In this document: positions 15,770 through 23,916 of the stretch, in pieces
Layout: the number at the start of each line of letters is the position of its first letter
Position numbering within the stretch: position 1 is the first letter of the stretch
Made by a program: the position numbers and the translations under genes
The notes under the pieces: model-generated
Told to the model about the DNA's origin: nothing
The model's input: the letters and a program-made list of their open reading frames with translations, nothing else
Database searches by the model: none
NCBI RefSeq assembly: GCF_014649375.1
Contig: NZ_BMSX01000010.1
Span: 248,001 to 312,000 of the forward strand
Source of the DNA: Streptomyces aurantiogriseus
GTDB taxonomy: Bacteria; Actinomycetota; Actinomycetes; Streptomycetales; Streptomycetaceae
Direction of reading: 5' to 3'
Length of the DNA stretch: 64,000 nucleotides

Positions 15770-17013
15770 TCGACTCGGAAGCGGTCTCCCCACTCTTGTG
15801 CGACCCCGGCGTCCGACGCAAGGCTGATCAAGTCACGATGGAAGTCACCGAGGAGAGTCCGCATCCGGCCGGGCAGCGGATCGCCCTTCATCAGGTCGAA
15901 CACCTTGGAGGCCGTGGCGCACGCCTGATCGATGTCCCGCTGGTGGAGCTGGGCCAGAGCGAGCCGCGTGGTGGCCAGAGCCCGGTTCCTGCGGAACTGC
16001 TTCGGGATGCCGCTCAGCGCCTTGTGGGAGGCTGCCTCGGCCTCGGCAGGATCCCCAATGCGGTCTCGGACGATGGCGGTGATCGCCGTCAGCTCGGCGC
16101 CCCCGTAAAAGGCGACCCAGCTAGGCCTGGGGTCCTCGGGAGCGGCCTTGGTCAGGGCCTCCTGGGCATGCCCCAGGGACCGCAGAGCGGCGTCCCGGTC
16201 GCCGAGGTTCGAGTGGCCGATGGCCGTCCTCGCGTGCGCCAAGGAGGCGAACAGCGGGTCTTTGCGCGTGATGGCCGTGGACTGGGCCGCGTACCCGGCG
16301 TCGACCGCCTGGGAGTACTCCCGGCGCTGGTGGGCGAGCATCGCGTACGAGTTCCAGACCCTCAGCTCCACCACAGGATCCTGGGCCATCCCGGCCAGGT
16401 ACAGCGCACGGTTGAGATGCTGCTCGGTCCGGCCGAGCTGACGGGCGTCCAGAGCGCTCCAGGCGGCTGTCGCGGCGTAGTCGGCGGCCACGGAGAAGAG
16501 ACGCTGCCGGATGCGCTGGGAGGCGGCCAGCTTGAGCTTGTCGAGGGCCTCCCCAACTCCAGCCAGGGCGGCCCGTTCCAGGCCCTCGTGGCCCCCTCGG
16601 TTGTCGTCCAGGGCCATCAGGGCATCCAGGCCGGACCGGAGCCGGATCACGTCAGACGTACCGACCCGGGTGGGTCGGGTGTCCGAGACCATGGCGGCAG
16701 CGGCTGTGCCGGTGGTGGCGGTGAGGAAGTTCCTGCGCCTCACGGGAGACTCCGGTTCGCTGGCGGGAGGTCTTGCCGTTGGCGGGCTGAAGCCCAGCCT
16801 TTCGGCCGTACATGCGAATACTGCCTCCAACGCCTCCCGCTGACGCGGGTGCGGCCACCGGGTTTTTCCGGCGAGCCAGTTCCGGACAGTCCGGTCGCTC
16901 ACCGTGCCCTCGTAGCCGTGCGAGCTCAGGTACTCGTTGAGGGCCTCGGCCAACTCGGCCTGCTTGAAGCCCGCTTCCCGCATCGCGCTGATGAGGCTCG
17001 CGTTCGCCGCCAC
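15754..17013 (-). CDS. Xre/TPR transcriptional regulator with internal twin-arginine-like segment
   Basis: A 419-residue protein. Residues ~5-60 form a helix-turn-helix (FKQAELAEALNEYL, VSDRTVRNWLAGKTRWP). Residues ~92-112 (RRRNFLTATTGTAAAAM) look like a twin-arginine signal core placed after the DNA-binding domain, an oddity shared by many Streptomyces regulators. The C-terminal ~270 residues are TPR-like helical repeats (AHARTAIGHSNLGDRDAALR etc.), a likely sensor domain. It starts with GTG, and a -10 TACCGT ends six bases upstream, so the transcript appears leaderless. A palindrome overlapping this promoter suggests autorepression. The GHKL ATPase gene is divergent. Confidence 0.75.
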   Translation of the reverse strand: MAANASLISAMREAGFKQAELAEALNEYLSSHGYEGTVSDRTVRNWLAGKTRWPHPRQREALEAVFACTAERLGFSPPTARPPASEPESPVRRRNFLTATTGTAAAAMVSDTRPTRVGTSDVIRLRSGLDALMALDDNRGGHEGLERAALAGVGEALDKLKLAASQRIRQRLFSVAADYAATAAWSALDARQLGRTEQHLNRALYLAGMAQDPVVELRVWNSYAMLAHQRREYSQAVDAGYAAQSTAITRKDPLFASLAHARTAIGHSNLGDRDAALRSLGHAQEALTKAAPEDPRPSWVAFYGGAELTAITAIVRDRIGDPAEAEAASHKALSGIPKQFRRNRALATTRLALAQLHQRDIDQACATASKVFDLMKGDPLPGRMRTLLGDFHRDLISLASDAGVAQEWGDRFRVEWSRP

Positions 17014-17046
17014 GTACCCACGGTAGCCACTGATGCTCCATCAGTG
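17014..17046 (-). promoter_or_regulatory. Leaderless promoter and palindromic operator of the Xre/TPR regulator
   Basis: On the minus strand TACCGT (17025-17020) ends six bases before the GTG at 17013. A perfect inverted repeat CACTGATG-CTC-CATCAGTG spans 17028-17046, immediately upstream of the -10 box; its right half also forms the nested palindrome CCATCAGTGATGG. It is probably the regulator's own binding site, and also faces the divergent ATPase gene. Confidence 0.6.
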
Positions 17047-17170
17047 ATGGCAAGAGCGGGGAATTTTCCGGTTGGCCGTAATGCACACACGGCCGATTTT
17101 TCCTCCTCGCCGCGGACGAGCGGTCGTTGACTTAACCAAGGCAGTCGTACACCGACACCCTGAGGTCCAG

Positions 17171-17593
17171 ATGATCGTGTCAGCGAATCCGCGTTCCACG
17201 GGGCACCCCGGCTACTCCGAGACCCTCCCCGGTCTGGAGGAGAGCGCCGAGGTCGCCCGCAAGCTCGTACGGACGGCGCTGGCCGCCTGGCACCTGGAAG
17301 AGCTGGCCGACACGGGGGCGCTCCTCGTGTCCGAGCTGGTGGCCAACGCGGTCAAGCACACGAACAGTCGGGTGATCCGCGTGGTCATCTCCAGGCCGAG
17401 CGAGACGTTCGTACGGATCGGCGTGGTCGACAGGGCCCGGGTCATGCCGGAGATGACCAAGCCCGGGGACGACCTGCTCACCAGCGGCCGGGGGTTACTC
17501 CTGATCGACTCCCTGGCCGACCGTTGGGGTGCCGACATGTACCGCTGGGGCAAGCAGGTATGGGCCGAGATGGTCTGCGAGCCGGCCCGATGA
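17171..17593 (+). CDS. GHKL-type ATP-binding protein (RsbW-like)
   Basis: A 140-residue protein from ATG 17171 (TGAGGTC upstream). It has the GHKL/HATPase motifs of Streptomyces anti-sigma-like ATPases: N-box SELVANAVKHT (residues ~57-67), G1 region VVDRARVMP and G2 GRGLLLIDSLADRWG. Such proteins bind ATP and may phosphorylate or sequester regulatory partners; many pair with Xre regulators. The divergent Xre/TPR gene suggests a functional pair. Its stop overlaps the next ATG by four bases, indicating coupling to two small genes. Confidence 0.75.
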   Translation: MIVSANPRSTGHPGYSETLPGLEESAEVARKLVRTALAAWHLEELADTGALLVSELVANAVKHTNSRVIRVVISRPSETFVRIGVVDRARVMPEMTKPGDDLLTSGRGLLLIDSLADRWGADMYRWGKQVWAEMVCEPAR

Positions 17594-17712
17594 CCGACGA
17601 GTACTGGGAGGCGTACAAGGCCTTGTACGCCCACGTCTGGGAGTGTCCGGACTGCCCGGAGAACTGCGCCGAGGGGGCCGCTCTACGCAAGGCCCTGAGG
17701 GAGGCACCATGA
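17590..17712 (+). CDS. Small CxxC protein coupled to the ATPase
   Basis: A 40-residue protein (ATG 17590) overlapping the previous stop as ATGA. It contains WECPDCPENC, three cysteines in a possible metal-binding knuckle, between two helices. Function unknown. Overlaps on both sides make it part of a three-gene operon. Confidence 0.6.
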   Translation: MTDEYWEAYKALYAHVWECPDCPENCAEGAALRKALREAP

Positions 17713-18029
17713 CCCTCTGCACCAGCGGCGAGCACGAGTTCCCGATCAAGGACGATACTGGGGCCTACTGCCAGGAGCACGGCGTGACCCTGCTGTGGAA
17801 CCCTCCGGCCTTCGCATGGGATGACCTGCTCGCGGAGCCTTGTCGCCTGCACAGCAGCGCCTTCCCCTGGCTGAGCGGCCTCACGGACGAGGCGGCGTAC
17901 GAGTTTCTGGACCAGGTAATCCAGGCCGCCCACGACGCCGGGACCCACACCGCCTTCCTCCATGCGCTGGACGTCCTCGTGGCCCAGCACTCCCCTACCC
18001 CCACGCTCCCTCACGGGGTCATGCCGTAG
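17709..18029 (+). CDS. Small hypothetical protein, third gene of the ATPase operon
   Basis: A 106-residue protein whose ATG overlaps the previous stop (ATGA). The start (TLCTSGEHEFPIKDDTGAYC, then QEHGVTLLW) has two cysteines and two histidines spaced like a small zinc site; the rest is acidic and helical (AAYEFLDQVIQAAHDAG). I do not recognise the family. A terminator follows. Confidence 0.6.
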   Translation: MTLCTSGEHEFPIKDDTGAYCQEHGVTLLWNPPAFAWDDLLAEPCRLHSSAFPWLSGLTDEAAYEFLDQVIQAAHDAGTHTAFLHALDVLVAQHSPTPTLPHGVMP

Positions 18030-18060
18030 AGGCTCCCCCGTCCCCTGTGAGGGCAGAGAA

Positions 18061-18093
18061 GAGCCCCGGCCACCCGTGCGGTCGGGGCTCTTT
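18061..18093. terminator. Terminator between convergent genes
   Basis: GAGCCCCG pairs with CGGGGCTC (18061-18068 and 18083-18090), with an inner GCC/GGT extension, followed by TTTC. It lies between the + operon and the converging minus gene and could serve both. Confidence 0.65.
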
Positions 18094-18101
18094 CACTGTG
18101 G

Positions 18102-18380
18102 TCAGTCCTCGTCCAGCCACTCGATCTCGTCGTCCGTCAGATCCTCGATCTCGGGGATCTCACCCTTGGGGTGGGTGATCGGCTTCGGGTCCCAGTGCCG
18201 GTACTCCCAGCGCGCTTGAGTGGTGATCTGCTCGATACTGTCCGTCGGCATGTGAGCGCGGGCCGCCTCCATGGCAGCGGTAATCACCTCGCCGTACGTG
18301 TTCTCCAGTCGGCTGTATCGGGTCACCTTCTCGTTGACCTCGACCTCCAGCTTGATCGTGAGGATCTTCCTGACGCCCAC
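18102..18380 (-). CDS. Small acidic hypothetical protein
   Basis: A 92-residue protein. GTG at 18380 is preferred over an upstream in-frame start because GGGAGGGGCCC precedes it. The sequence begins VGVRKILTIKLEVEVNEKV, suggesting beta strands, then a helix (GEVITAAMEAARAHM) and a strongly acidic C-terminus (EIEDLTDDEIEWLDED). No family with known function is recognised. Upstream in the same frame lies a degenerate duplicate of its C-terminal region. Confidence 0.6.
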   Translation of the reverse strand: MGVRKILTIKLEVEVNEKVTRYSRLENTYGEVITAAMEAARAHMPTDSIEQITTQARWEYRHWDPKPITHPKGEIPEIEDLTDDEIEWLDED

Positions 18381-18538
18381 GGGCCCCTCCCTCGTTGTTG
18401 GAGGACCAGTGTGATCCGCAACACTGGCAGGCCGCCGGGGATCACCGGAGTTGGCGCCGAAAACCCTCAAGTGAGCGTGTAAATCCGAAACCGTGGTGGG
18501 CCACCTTCGGGACGTCCAAGTCCGCCGGCTCAGAGTCA

Positions 18539-18611
18539 CCCCTGTGAAGATCTCCGGCGCTGGAGCCTCGCCCTTCGAGTAGGTGACCGGATCCGGGTCC
18601 CAGCGGAGTGC
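18539..18611 (-). pseudogene. Degenerate duplicate of the small acidic gene's 3' region
   Basis: In the minus frame ending near 18539, translation gives RWDPDPVTYSKGEAPAPEI, clearly related to HWDPKPITHPKGEIPEIED of the intact gene at 18102-18380. A stop lies just upstream (18614-18612), and similarity fades downstream, so only ~25 codons survive. It is probably a recombination scar. Confidence 0.5.
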
Positions 18612-18696
18612 TCACCTTGACGCAGGCCGCCACAGTCGATGCTGGATCGTTTGCGCAGGTCAGGCACCCAGCAGTACCGAGAATGTAAAGGGAGCC

Positions 18697-19329
18697 CTAC
18701 TTCCAGCGGCCGAAAGGCCGGTCGAGCGTGTACTTGCCGTCGTCCCCCAGAACGAGCATCCGCATCTCGGCGTTCCCCGGATTCGACAGCGACTCGAACT
18801 CGGCGACCGTCCAGTGGAACCAGCGCATGCAGAACAGGCGCATGGCGAGGCCGTGCGTCACGATCAGCACGTTCGGTGGGTGGTCGGGCGCCTCGAAGCT
18901 GCGGAACAGGCTCTCCAGGAAGCCGCCGACCCGGTCGTACACGTCGGCTCCGCTCTCCCCCTGGGCGAAGCGGTAGAAGAAGTGCCCGTAGGCGTCTCGG
19001 TAGGCCTTCTGCAGGCGGACGTCGTCGCGGTCCTGCCAGTTCCCCCAGTCCTGCTCGCGCAGCCGGGGTTCCTCGCGCACCCGTATGAGATCGGGGTCGA
19101 GGTGGAAGGCGCGGAGGGTCTCATGCGTACGCCGGTAGGGCGAGACGTACACACTGACCCGCTCGCGACCGAACAGCTCCCGCAGGGTCTTACCCGTCTC
19201 CTCCGCCTGCCGCCAGCCTCGCTCGGTCAGGGCCAGTGCGTGGTCCGGTTCACGCTCGTACACGGTGTCATCAACATTGCCCGTTGACTCCCCGTGTCGG
19301 ACAAGGACGATGCGCCGTGGTCGTGCCAT
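18697..19329 (-). CDS. Histidine phosphatase family protein (phosphoglycerate mutase-like)
   Basis: A 210-residue protein with the RHG motif LVRHGES at residues 9-15 (catalytic His), SPYRRTHET (second Arg region, ~63-71) and VTHGLAMRLF (second catalytic His, ~162). These define the histidine phosphatase superfamily, which includes cofactor-dependent phosphoglycerate mutases and various phosphatases; the substrate is not evident. A -10-like TAGGGT ends six bases before the ATG, so the mRNA may be leaderless, and GATCGG-N7-CCGATC lies just upstream (19342-19360). This is the first clear core-chromosome gene right of the prophage. Confidence 0.8.
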   Translation of the reverse strand: MARPRRIVLVRHGESTGNVDDTVYEREPDHALALTERGWRQAEETGKTLRELFGRERVSVYVSPYRRTHETLRAFHLDPDLIRVREEPRLREQDWGNWQDRDDVRLQKAYRDAYGHFFYRFAQGESGADVYDRVGGFLESLFRSFEAPDHPPNVLIVTHGLAMRLFCMRWFHWTVAEFESLSNPGNAEMRMLVLGDDGKYTLDRPFGRWK

Positions 19330-19447
19330 GCCAAAACCCTAGATCGGATGACGGCCGATCGAGCACTCGTAGGGCCTTCGTACGGCGTAGGTCACACAGA
19401 TCCCGCACCAGGAGACACACAGAGCGCACCTGTTACGAGTTTGGATG

Positions 19448-20053
19448 TCAAACCGTCCAGGTCGGCTCGAGCTCCACAATGTCACCGGTCAGGGAGGAAA
19501 TGTCCGCCTCGGTCTGCGCGCGCAGCGCAAGCCGCTCCACGCGCTCGGTGCGGTACTTGCCGTGCTCTGCCTCCGAACGCCACATCGACAGCACCAGGAA
19601 CTCGTGCCCCGGCGCCTCCGCGAACAGCCCGCGGATCATGCCGGGCGAACCGGCCATGGCCGGGTTCCACACTTTCTCCTGCATCAGGGTGAAGTGCTCG
19701 GCGCGCTCCTCGTGGACCCGGCACAGGGCTACCCGGAGCAGGTCGGAGTCGGTGAAGCGGGGTTCGAAGCCGGTCTTCACGTCGAAGCGGTAGTCGAACA
19801 GCCGGACCTGTGCGTCCTTGAAGGTGCCCGCCTGGGCCGCCGCGAGCCGGTCGTGGGAGCGCGCCATGAAGGAGTCGTAGAAGGCACGGCTCTCCCAGAA
19901 GGCGAAGACATGCGCGACGGAGGGCCGTCCCCTGCTCCAGCCCCCGCCCTGTCCCCGAAACCCCGGCTCCCCCAGAAGCCCCGCCCACTTTCGCTGCCCC
20001 CGTTCGAAACCGCGGCGGTCCACCACGGTGCAGCGAATCCACTTGACCAGCAC
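19448..20053 (-). CDS. YdbC-family (DUF4937) protein
   Basis: A 201-residue protein from GTG 20053 (VLVKWIRCTVVDRRGFERGQ). The open frame extends to 20311 but the extra N-terminus is low-complexity, Arg/Pro-rich and overlaps the divergent TerD gene. The fold appears to be two ABM-like (antibiotic biosynthesis monooxygenase / dimeric alpha-beta barrel) halves: VAHVFAFWESRAFYDSFM and EFLVLSMWRSEAEHGKY are matching segments. I recognise the family as conserved in Streptomyces beside nrdJ, with unknown function; stress-related sensing or heme-like binding is possible but unsupported. Confidence 0.7.
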   Translation of the reverse strand: MLVKWIRCTVVDRRGFERGQRKWAGLLGEPGFRGQGGGWSRGRPSVAHVFAFWESRAFYDSFMARSHDRLAAAQAGTFKDAQVRLFDYRFDVKTGFEPRFTDSDLLRVALCRVHEERAEHFTLMQEKVWNPAMAGSPGMIRGLFAEAPGHEFLVLSMWRSEAEHGKYRTERVERLALRAQTEADISSLTGDIVELEPTWTV

Positions 20054-20207
20054 CGCGCCATGGTAAGGCCACCGGGCGTGGCGTCGGTCACTCTCGGACA
20101 CAGAGCAGCCGTGCGAGCGTGCACGCGCGCGTGGCAGGATGGACAACCGGCCCTGATGAGCGGGCAGTTCGGGGCGACGGCAGACGGGGACGGGGAGGGG
20201 AAGTCCG

Positions 20208-20741
20208 GTGAACGGCCTCAACAAGGGGATCCGCAAGGTCGAGATAGCGCTGAGGTGGGACCCGAGTCCGGCGGGGCAACCGCCCACCGATCTGGACATA
20301 GTGGCCGCCACCTACCTGGCGGACGATCCGCAGGGCGCCCCCGCCTACGTGGTGCACTTCGACAGCCGCTCTCCCGACGGCACCATCTATCTCAACCGGG
20401 ACAGCAAGGACGGCAAAGGCTTCGGCTGGGACGAGGTCATGACGGTGGAGCTCGACCGACTGGACGCGCGGTACGCGCGCGTGGTGGTCGGTGTCGTCAT
20501 CCAACAGCGCCCCGACCGCAGGACCTTCGTCAGCGTGATCAATCCCGCCATCCGGATCCGCGAGGGCTACACCGACCTGGCCGAGGACGACTTCGGCGGA
20601 GTACTCGGCTCGACGGCAGCGACGGTCGCGGAGTTCGTGCGCGTCCCGTCCGACGGGTGGTCGTTCCACTCCGGGGTCCAGGGCTTCGACGACGACCCGG
20701 CCACGTTCACCAGGATCATGGGCCGGTTGCGCCGGTCCTGA
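20208..20741 (+). CDS. TerD-family stress protein
   Basis: A 177-residue protein with GTG start (GGGGAAGTCC upstream). It has the TerD/CABP fold pattern: an early VEIALRWDPS, DLDIVAATYL with acidic residues that in TerD bind calcium (residues ~27-33), VHFDSRSPDG and the VELDRLDARYARVVVGVVI core. TerD proteins are calcium-binding proteins linked to tellurite and other stresses; Streptomyces carries many copies. It is divergent from the YdbC-like gene and convergent with nrdJ. Confidence 0.8.
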   Translation: MNGLNKGIRKVEIALRWDPSPAGQPPTDLDIVAATYLADDPQGAPAYVVHFDSRSPDGTIYLNRDSKDGKGFGWDEVMTVELDRLDARYARVVVGVVIQQRPDRRTFVSVINPAIRIREGYTDLAEDDFGGVLGSTAATVAEFVRVPSDGWSFHSGVQGFDDDPATFTRIMGRLRRS

Positions 20742-20791
20742 CCTTCGTCCGGCCCCGTCGGTACGTCTGCCCAGGACATGACGCACGAACG

Positions 20792-20825
20792 AGGGCGGTG
20801 GAGCCGAAGACCGGCCCACCGCCCT
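20792..20825. terminator. Hairpin between TerD-like gene and nrdJ
   Basis: AGGGCGGTGG (20792-20801) pairs perfectly with CCACCGCCCT (20816-20825) across a 14-base loop. There is no T-run on the plus strand. It lies between two convergent genes and probably terminates both. Confidence 0.55.
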
Positions 20826-20862
20826 GTACCAGGTCATTCACCCCTGGCCGGTGCCGATGGGA

Positions 20863-23751
20863 TCAGCTGCAACCGCTGGTCGAGCCGCAGCCCTCGCAGA
20901 TGTAGCAGGAACCGGCCCGCTGCATCTTCGTACCGCAGGAGAAGCACAGCGGGGCGTCGGCCTGGATGCCCAGCTGCATCTCCACCAGTTCGGCACTGGT
21001 GTGGGCCTGCTTCGGAGCGGGCTTGCTCACCTCGACCTCGGCCTTCGGGCCGGCGACAGCCTTCAGGTCCGTCTGGCGCGGGGCCGACTGGGCCAGGCCC
21101 TCGACGTCCACGTCCTCCTCGGTCGGCTCGTACGAACCAGTCTCCAGGTGACGCTGGCGCTCCTCGGCGGAGTGGATGCCGAGCGCGGAGCGCGTCTCGA
21201 AGGGCAGGAAGTCGAGCGCCAGGCGGCGGAAGATGTAGTCGACGATCGACTGGGCCATCCGCACGTCCGGGTCGTCCGTCATACCGGCCGGCTCGAAGCG
21301 CATGTTGGTGAACTTCGAGACGTACGTCTCCAGCGGCACGCCGTACTGGAGGCCGACGGAGACGGCGATCGAGAAGGCGTCCATCATGCCCGCGAGGGTC
21401 GAGCCCTGCTTGGACATCTTCAGGAATACCTCGCCGAGACCGTCGTCCGGGTAGGAGTTGGCGGTCATGTAACCCTCGGCGCCGCCGACCGTGAAGGAGG
21501 TCGTGATGCCGGGACGGCCCTTGGGGAGGCGCTTGCGGACCGGGCGGTACTCGACGACCTTCTCGACCTTGGTCTCGACGGCGGCGGGCTCCTCGGCCTT
21601 CTTCTCCTCGGTGTCCTTCTTCTTGGCGGACAGCGGCTGGCCGACCTTGCAGTTGTCGCGGTAGATCGCCAGCGCCTTGACGCCCAGCTTCCAGGCCTCG
21701 AAGTAGATCTCCTCGACCTCCTCCACGGTCGCCGTCTCCGGCATGTTGACCGTCTTGGAGATGGCGCCGGAGATCCACGGCTGGATCGCGGCCATCATGC
21801 GGACGTGGCCCATCGGCGAGATGGCGCGCTCGCCCATGGCGCAGTCGAACACCTCGTAGTGCTCGTGCTTCAGGCCCGGGGCGTCGATCACGTTGCCGTG
21901 CTCGGCGATGTGGGCGACGATCGCCTCGATCTGCTCCTCCTGGTAGCCCAGGCGGCGCAGGGCCTGCGGGACGGTGCCGTTGACGATCTGCATCGAGCCG
22001 CCGCCGACCAGCTTCTTGAACTTGACCAGGGCGAGGTCGGGCTCGACACCGGTGGTGTCGCAGGACATCGCCAGGCCGATGGTGCCGGTCGGAGCGAGCA
22101 CGGACGCCTGGGAGTTACGGAAACCGTTCTTCTCGCCGAGGCGCAGCACGTCCTGCCACGCTTCGGTGGCGGCGGCCCAGACCGGGGTGTCCAGATCGTC
22201 CATGCGGACGGCCGTGCCGTTGGCGTCGGAGTGCTGCTTCATGACGCGGTTGTGGGCGTCGGCGTTGCGGGCGTAGCCGTCGTACGGGCCGACGACCGCG
22301 GCCAGTTCGGCGGAGCGCCGGTAGGCCGTGCCCGTCATCAGGGAGGTGATGGCGCCGGCCAGGGCGCGGCCGCCGTCGGAGTCGTACGCGTGCCCGGTGG
22401 CCATCAGCAGGGCACCGAGATTGGCGTAGCCGATGCCGAGCTGGCGGAACGCGCGCGTGTTCTCGCCGATCTTCTGGGTCGGGAAGTCCGCGAAGCAGAT
22501 GGAGATGTCCATCGCGGTGATGACGAGCTCGACGACCTTCTGGAAGCGCTCGGTCTCGAAGGACTGGTTGCCCTTGCCGTCGTCCTTCAGGAACTTCATG
22601 AGGTTCAGCGAGGCCAGGTTGCAGGACGTGTTGTCCAGGTGCATGTACTCGCTGCACGGGTTCGACGCGGTGATCCGGCCGGACTCGGGGCAGGTGTGCC
22701 AGTTGTTGATGGTGTCGTCGTACTGGATGCCCGGGTCGGCGCAGGCCCAGGCCGCCTCGGCGATCTTACGGAAGAGCGACTTGGCGTCGACCTCCTCGAT
22801 CACGTCACCCGTCATCCGTGCCCGCAGGCCGAACCGGCCTCCCTGCTCGACGGCCGTCATGAACTCGTCGTTCACGCGGACGGAGTTGTTGGCGTTCTGG
22901 TACTGGACGGACGTGATGTCGTCGCCGCCCAGGTCCATGTCGAAGCCCGCGTCGCGCAGGACCCGGATCTTCTCCTCTTCCTTGACCTTGGTCTCGATGA
23001 AGTCCTCGATGTCCGGGTGGTCTACGTCGAGGACGACCATCTTGGCGGCGCGGCGGGTGGCACCACCGGACTTGATGGTGCCGGCAGAGGCGTCGGCACC
23101 ACGCATGAAGGAGACCGGGCCGGAGGCGTTGCCACCGGAGGACAGCAGCTCCTTGGAGGAGCGGATGCGGGAGAGGTTCAGGCCGGCGCCGGAGCCGCCC
23201 TTGAAGATCATGCCCTCTTCCTTGTACCAGTCGAGGATCGACTCCATGGAGTCGTCGACGGACAGGATGAAGCAGGCGGAGACCTGCTGGGGCTGCGGGG
23301 TCCCGACGTTGAACCAGACGGGGCTGTTGAAGCTGAAGATCTGGTGCAGGAGGGCGTACGCCAGTTCGTGCTCGAAGATCTCGGCGTCGGCGGGCGAGGC
23401 GAAGTACTTGTAGTCCTCGCCGGCCTTCCGGTACGTCTTCACGATGCGGTCGATGAGCTGCTTGAGGCTCACCTCGCGCTGGGGGGTGCCGACGGCACCG
23501 CGGAAGTACTTGCTGGTGACGATGTTGACCGCGTTCACCGACCAGAAGTCGGGGAACTCGACGCCACGCTGCTCGAAATTGACCGAGCCGTCGCGCCAGT
23601 TGGTCATGACGACGTCACGGTGCTCCCAGGCCACCTCGTCGTACGGGTGCACGCCGGGGGTGGTGTGGATGCGCTCGATACGCAGCCCCTTGGTGACCTT
23701 GGCTCCCTTCGCTCGGGAACCTCGTGCCGGACCGCTCGCCGTCTCTGTCAT
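20863..23751 (-). CDS. nrdJ: Adenosylcobalamin-dependent (class II) ribonucleotide reductase
   Basis: A 962-residue enzyme from ATG 23751 (GGAGG seven bases upstream). It reduces ribonucleotides to deoxyribonucleotides using coenzyme B12. The barrel core is visible: FNSPVWFNVG, SACFILSVDDSM, GSGAGLNLS, and the active-site segment NPCSEYMHLDNTSCNLASLN near residue ~390. The C-terminus has CFSCGTKMQRAGSCYICEGCGSTSGC, a cysteine-rich element typical of actinobacterial NrdJ and probably involved in re-reduction or zinc binding. nrdR lies 165 bases upstream on the same strand, so the two form an operon. Length matches the Streptomyces family. Confidence 0.95.
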   Translation of the reverse strand: MTETASGPARGSRAKGAKVTKGLRIERIHTTPGVHPYDEVAWEHRDVVMTNWRDGSVNFEQRGVEFPDFWSVNAVNIVTSKYFRGAVGTPQREVSLKQLIDRIVKTYRKAGEDYKYFASPADAEIFEHELAYALLHQIFSFNSPVWFNVGTPQPQQVSACFILSVDDSMESILDWYKEEGMIFKGGSGAGLNLSRIRSSKELLSSGGNASGPVSFMRGADASAGTIKSGGATRRAAKMVVLDVDHPDIEDFIETKVKEEEKIRVLRDAGFDMDLGGDDITSVQYQNANNSVRVNDEFMTAVEQGGRFGLRARMTGDVIEEVDAKSLFRKIAEAAWACADPGIQYDDTINNWHTCPESGRITASNPCSEYMHLDNTSCNLASLNLMKFLKDDGKGNQSFETERFQKVVELVITAMDISICFADFPTQKIGENTRAFRQLGIGYANLGALLMATGHAYDSDGGRALAGAITSLMTGTAYRRSAELAAVVGPYDGYARNADAHNRVMKQHSDANGTAVRMDDLDTPVWAAATEAWQDVLRLGEKNGFRNSQASVLAPTGTIGLAMSCDTTGVEPDLALVKFKKLVGGGSMQIVNGTVPQALRRLGYQEEQIEAIVAHIAEHGNVIDAPGLKHEHYEVFDCAMGERAISPMGHVRMMAAIQPWISGAISKTVNMPETATVEEVEEIYFEAWKLGVKALAIYRDNCKVGQPLSAKKKDTEEKKAEEPAAVETKVEKVVEYRPVRKRLPKGRPGITTSFTVGGAEGYMTANSYPDDGLGEVFLKMSKQGSTLAGMMDAFSIAVSVGLQYGVPLETYVSKFTNMRFEPAGMTDDPDVRMAQSIVDYIFRRLALDFLPFETRSALGIHSAEERQRHLETGSYEPTEEDVDVEGLAQSAPRQTDLKAVAGPKAEVEVSKPAPKQAHTSAELVEMQLGIQADAPLCFSCGTKMQRAGSCYICEGCGSTSGCS

Positions 23752-23916
23752 GCCGCCTCCCTGTACGGGCAAAAACGCCCTGAAATGCCACGTTGTTCCC
23801 GTGACACGGTGTTCTGTCTTGTGCTGCGGGCACCCACTCGCTACCGCCCGCAACAGGTCTTGGTCCGCCGCCGCCCGGCCGGACCCGGAGCCTGATGTCC
23901 GGTTCCGGCCCGCCTG

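Noticed and set aside
20054..20311. N-terminal extension of the YdbC-like frame
   Set aside because: Arg/Pro-rich, overlaps the divergent TerD-like gene and its promoter; the family start matches GTG 20053.
20851..23895. Very long plus-strand frame (about 1000 codons) opposite nrdJ
   Set aside because: Antisense shadow of a well-conserved gene caused by GC-rich third positions; translation is low-complexity G/D/V-rich and has no domain.
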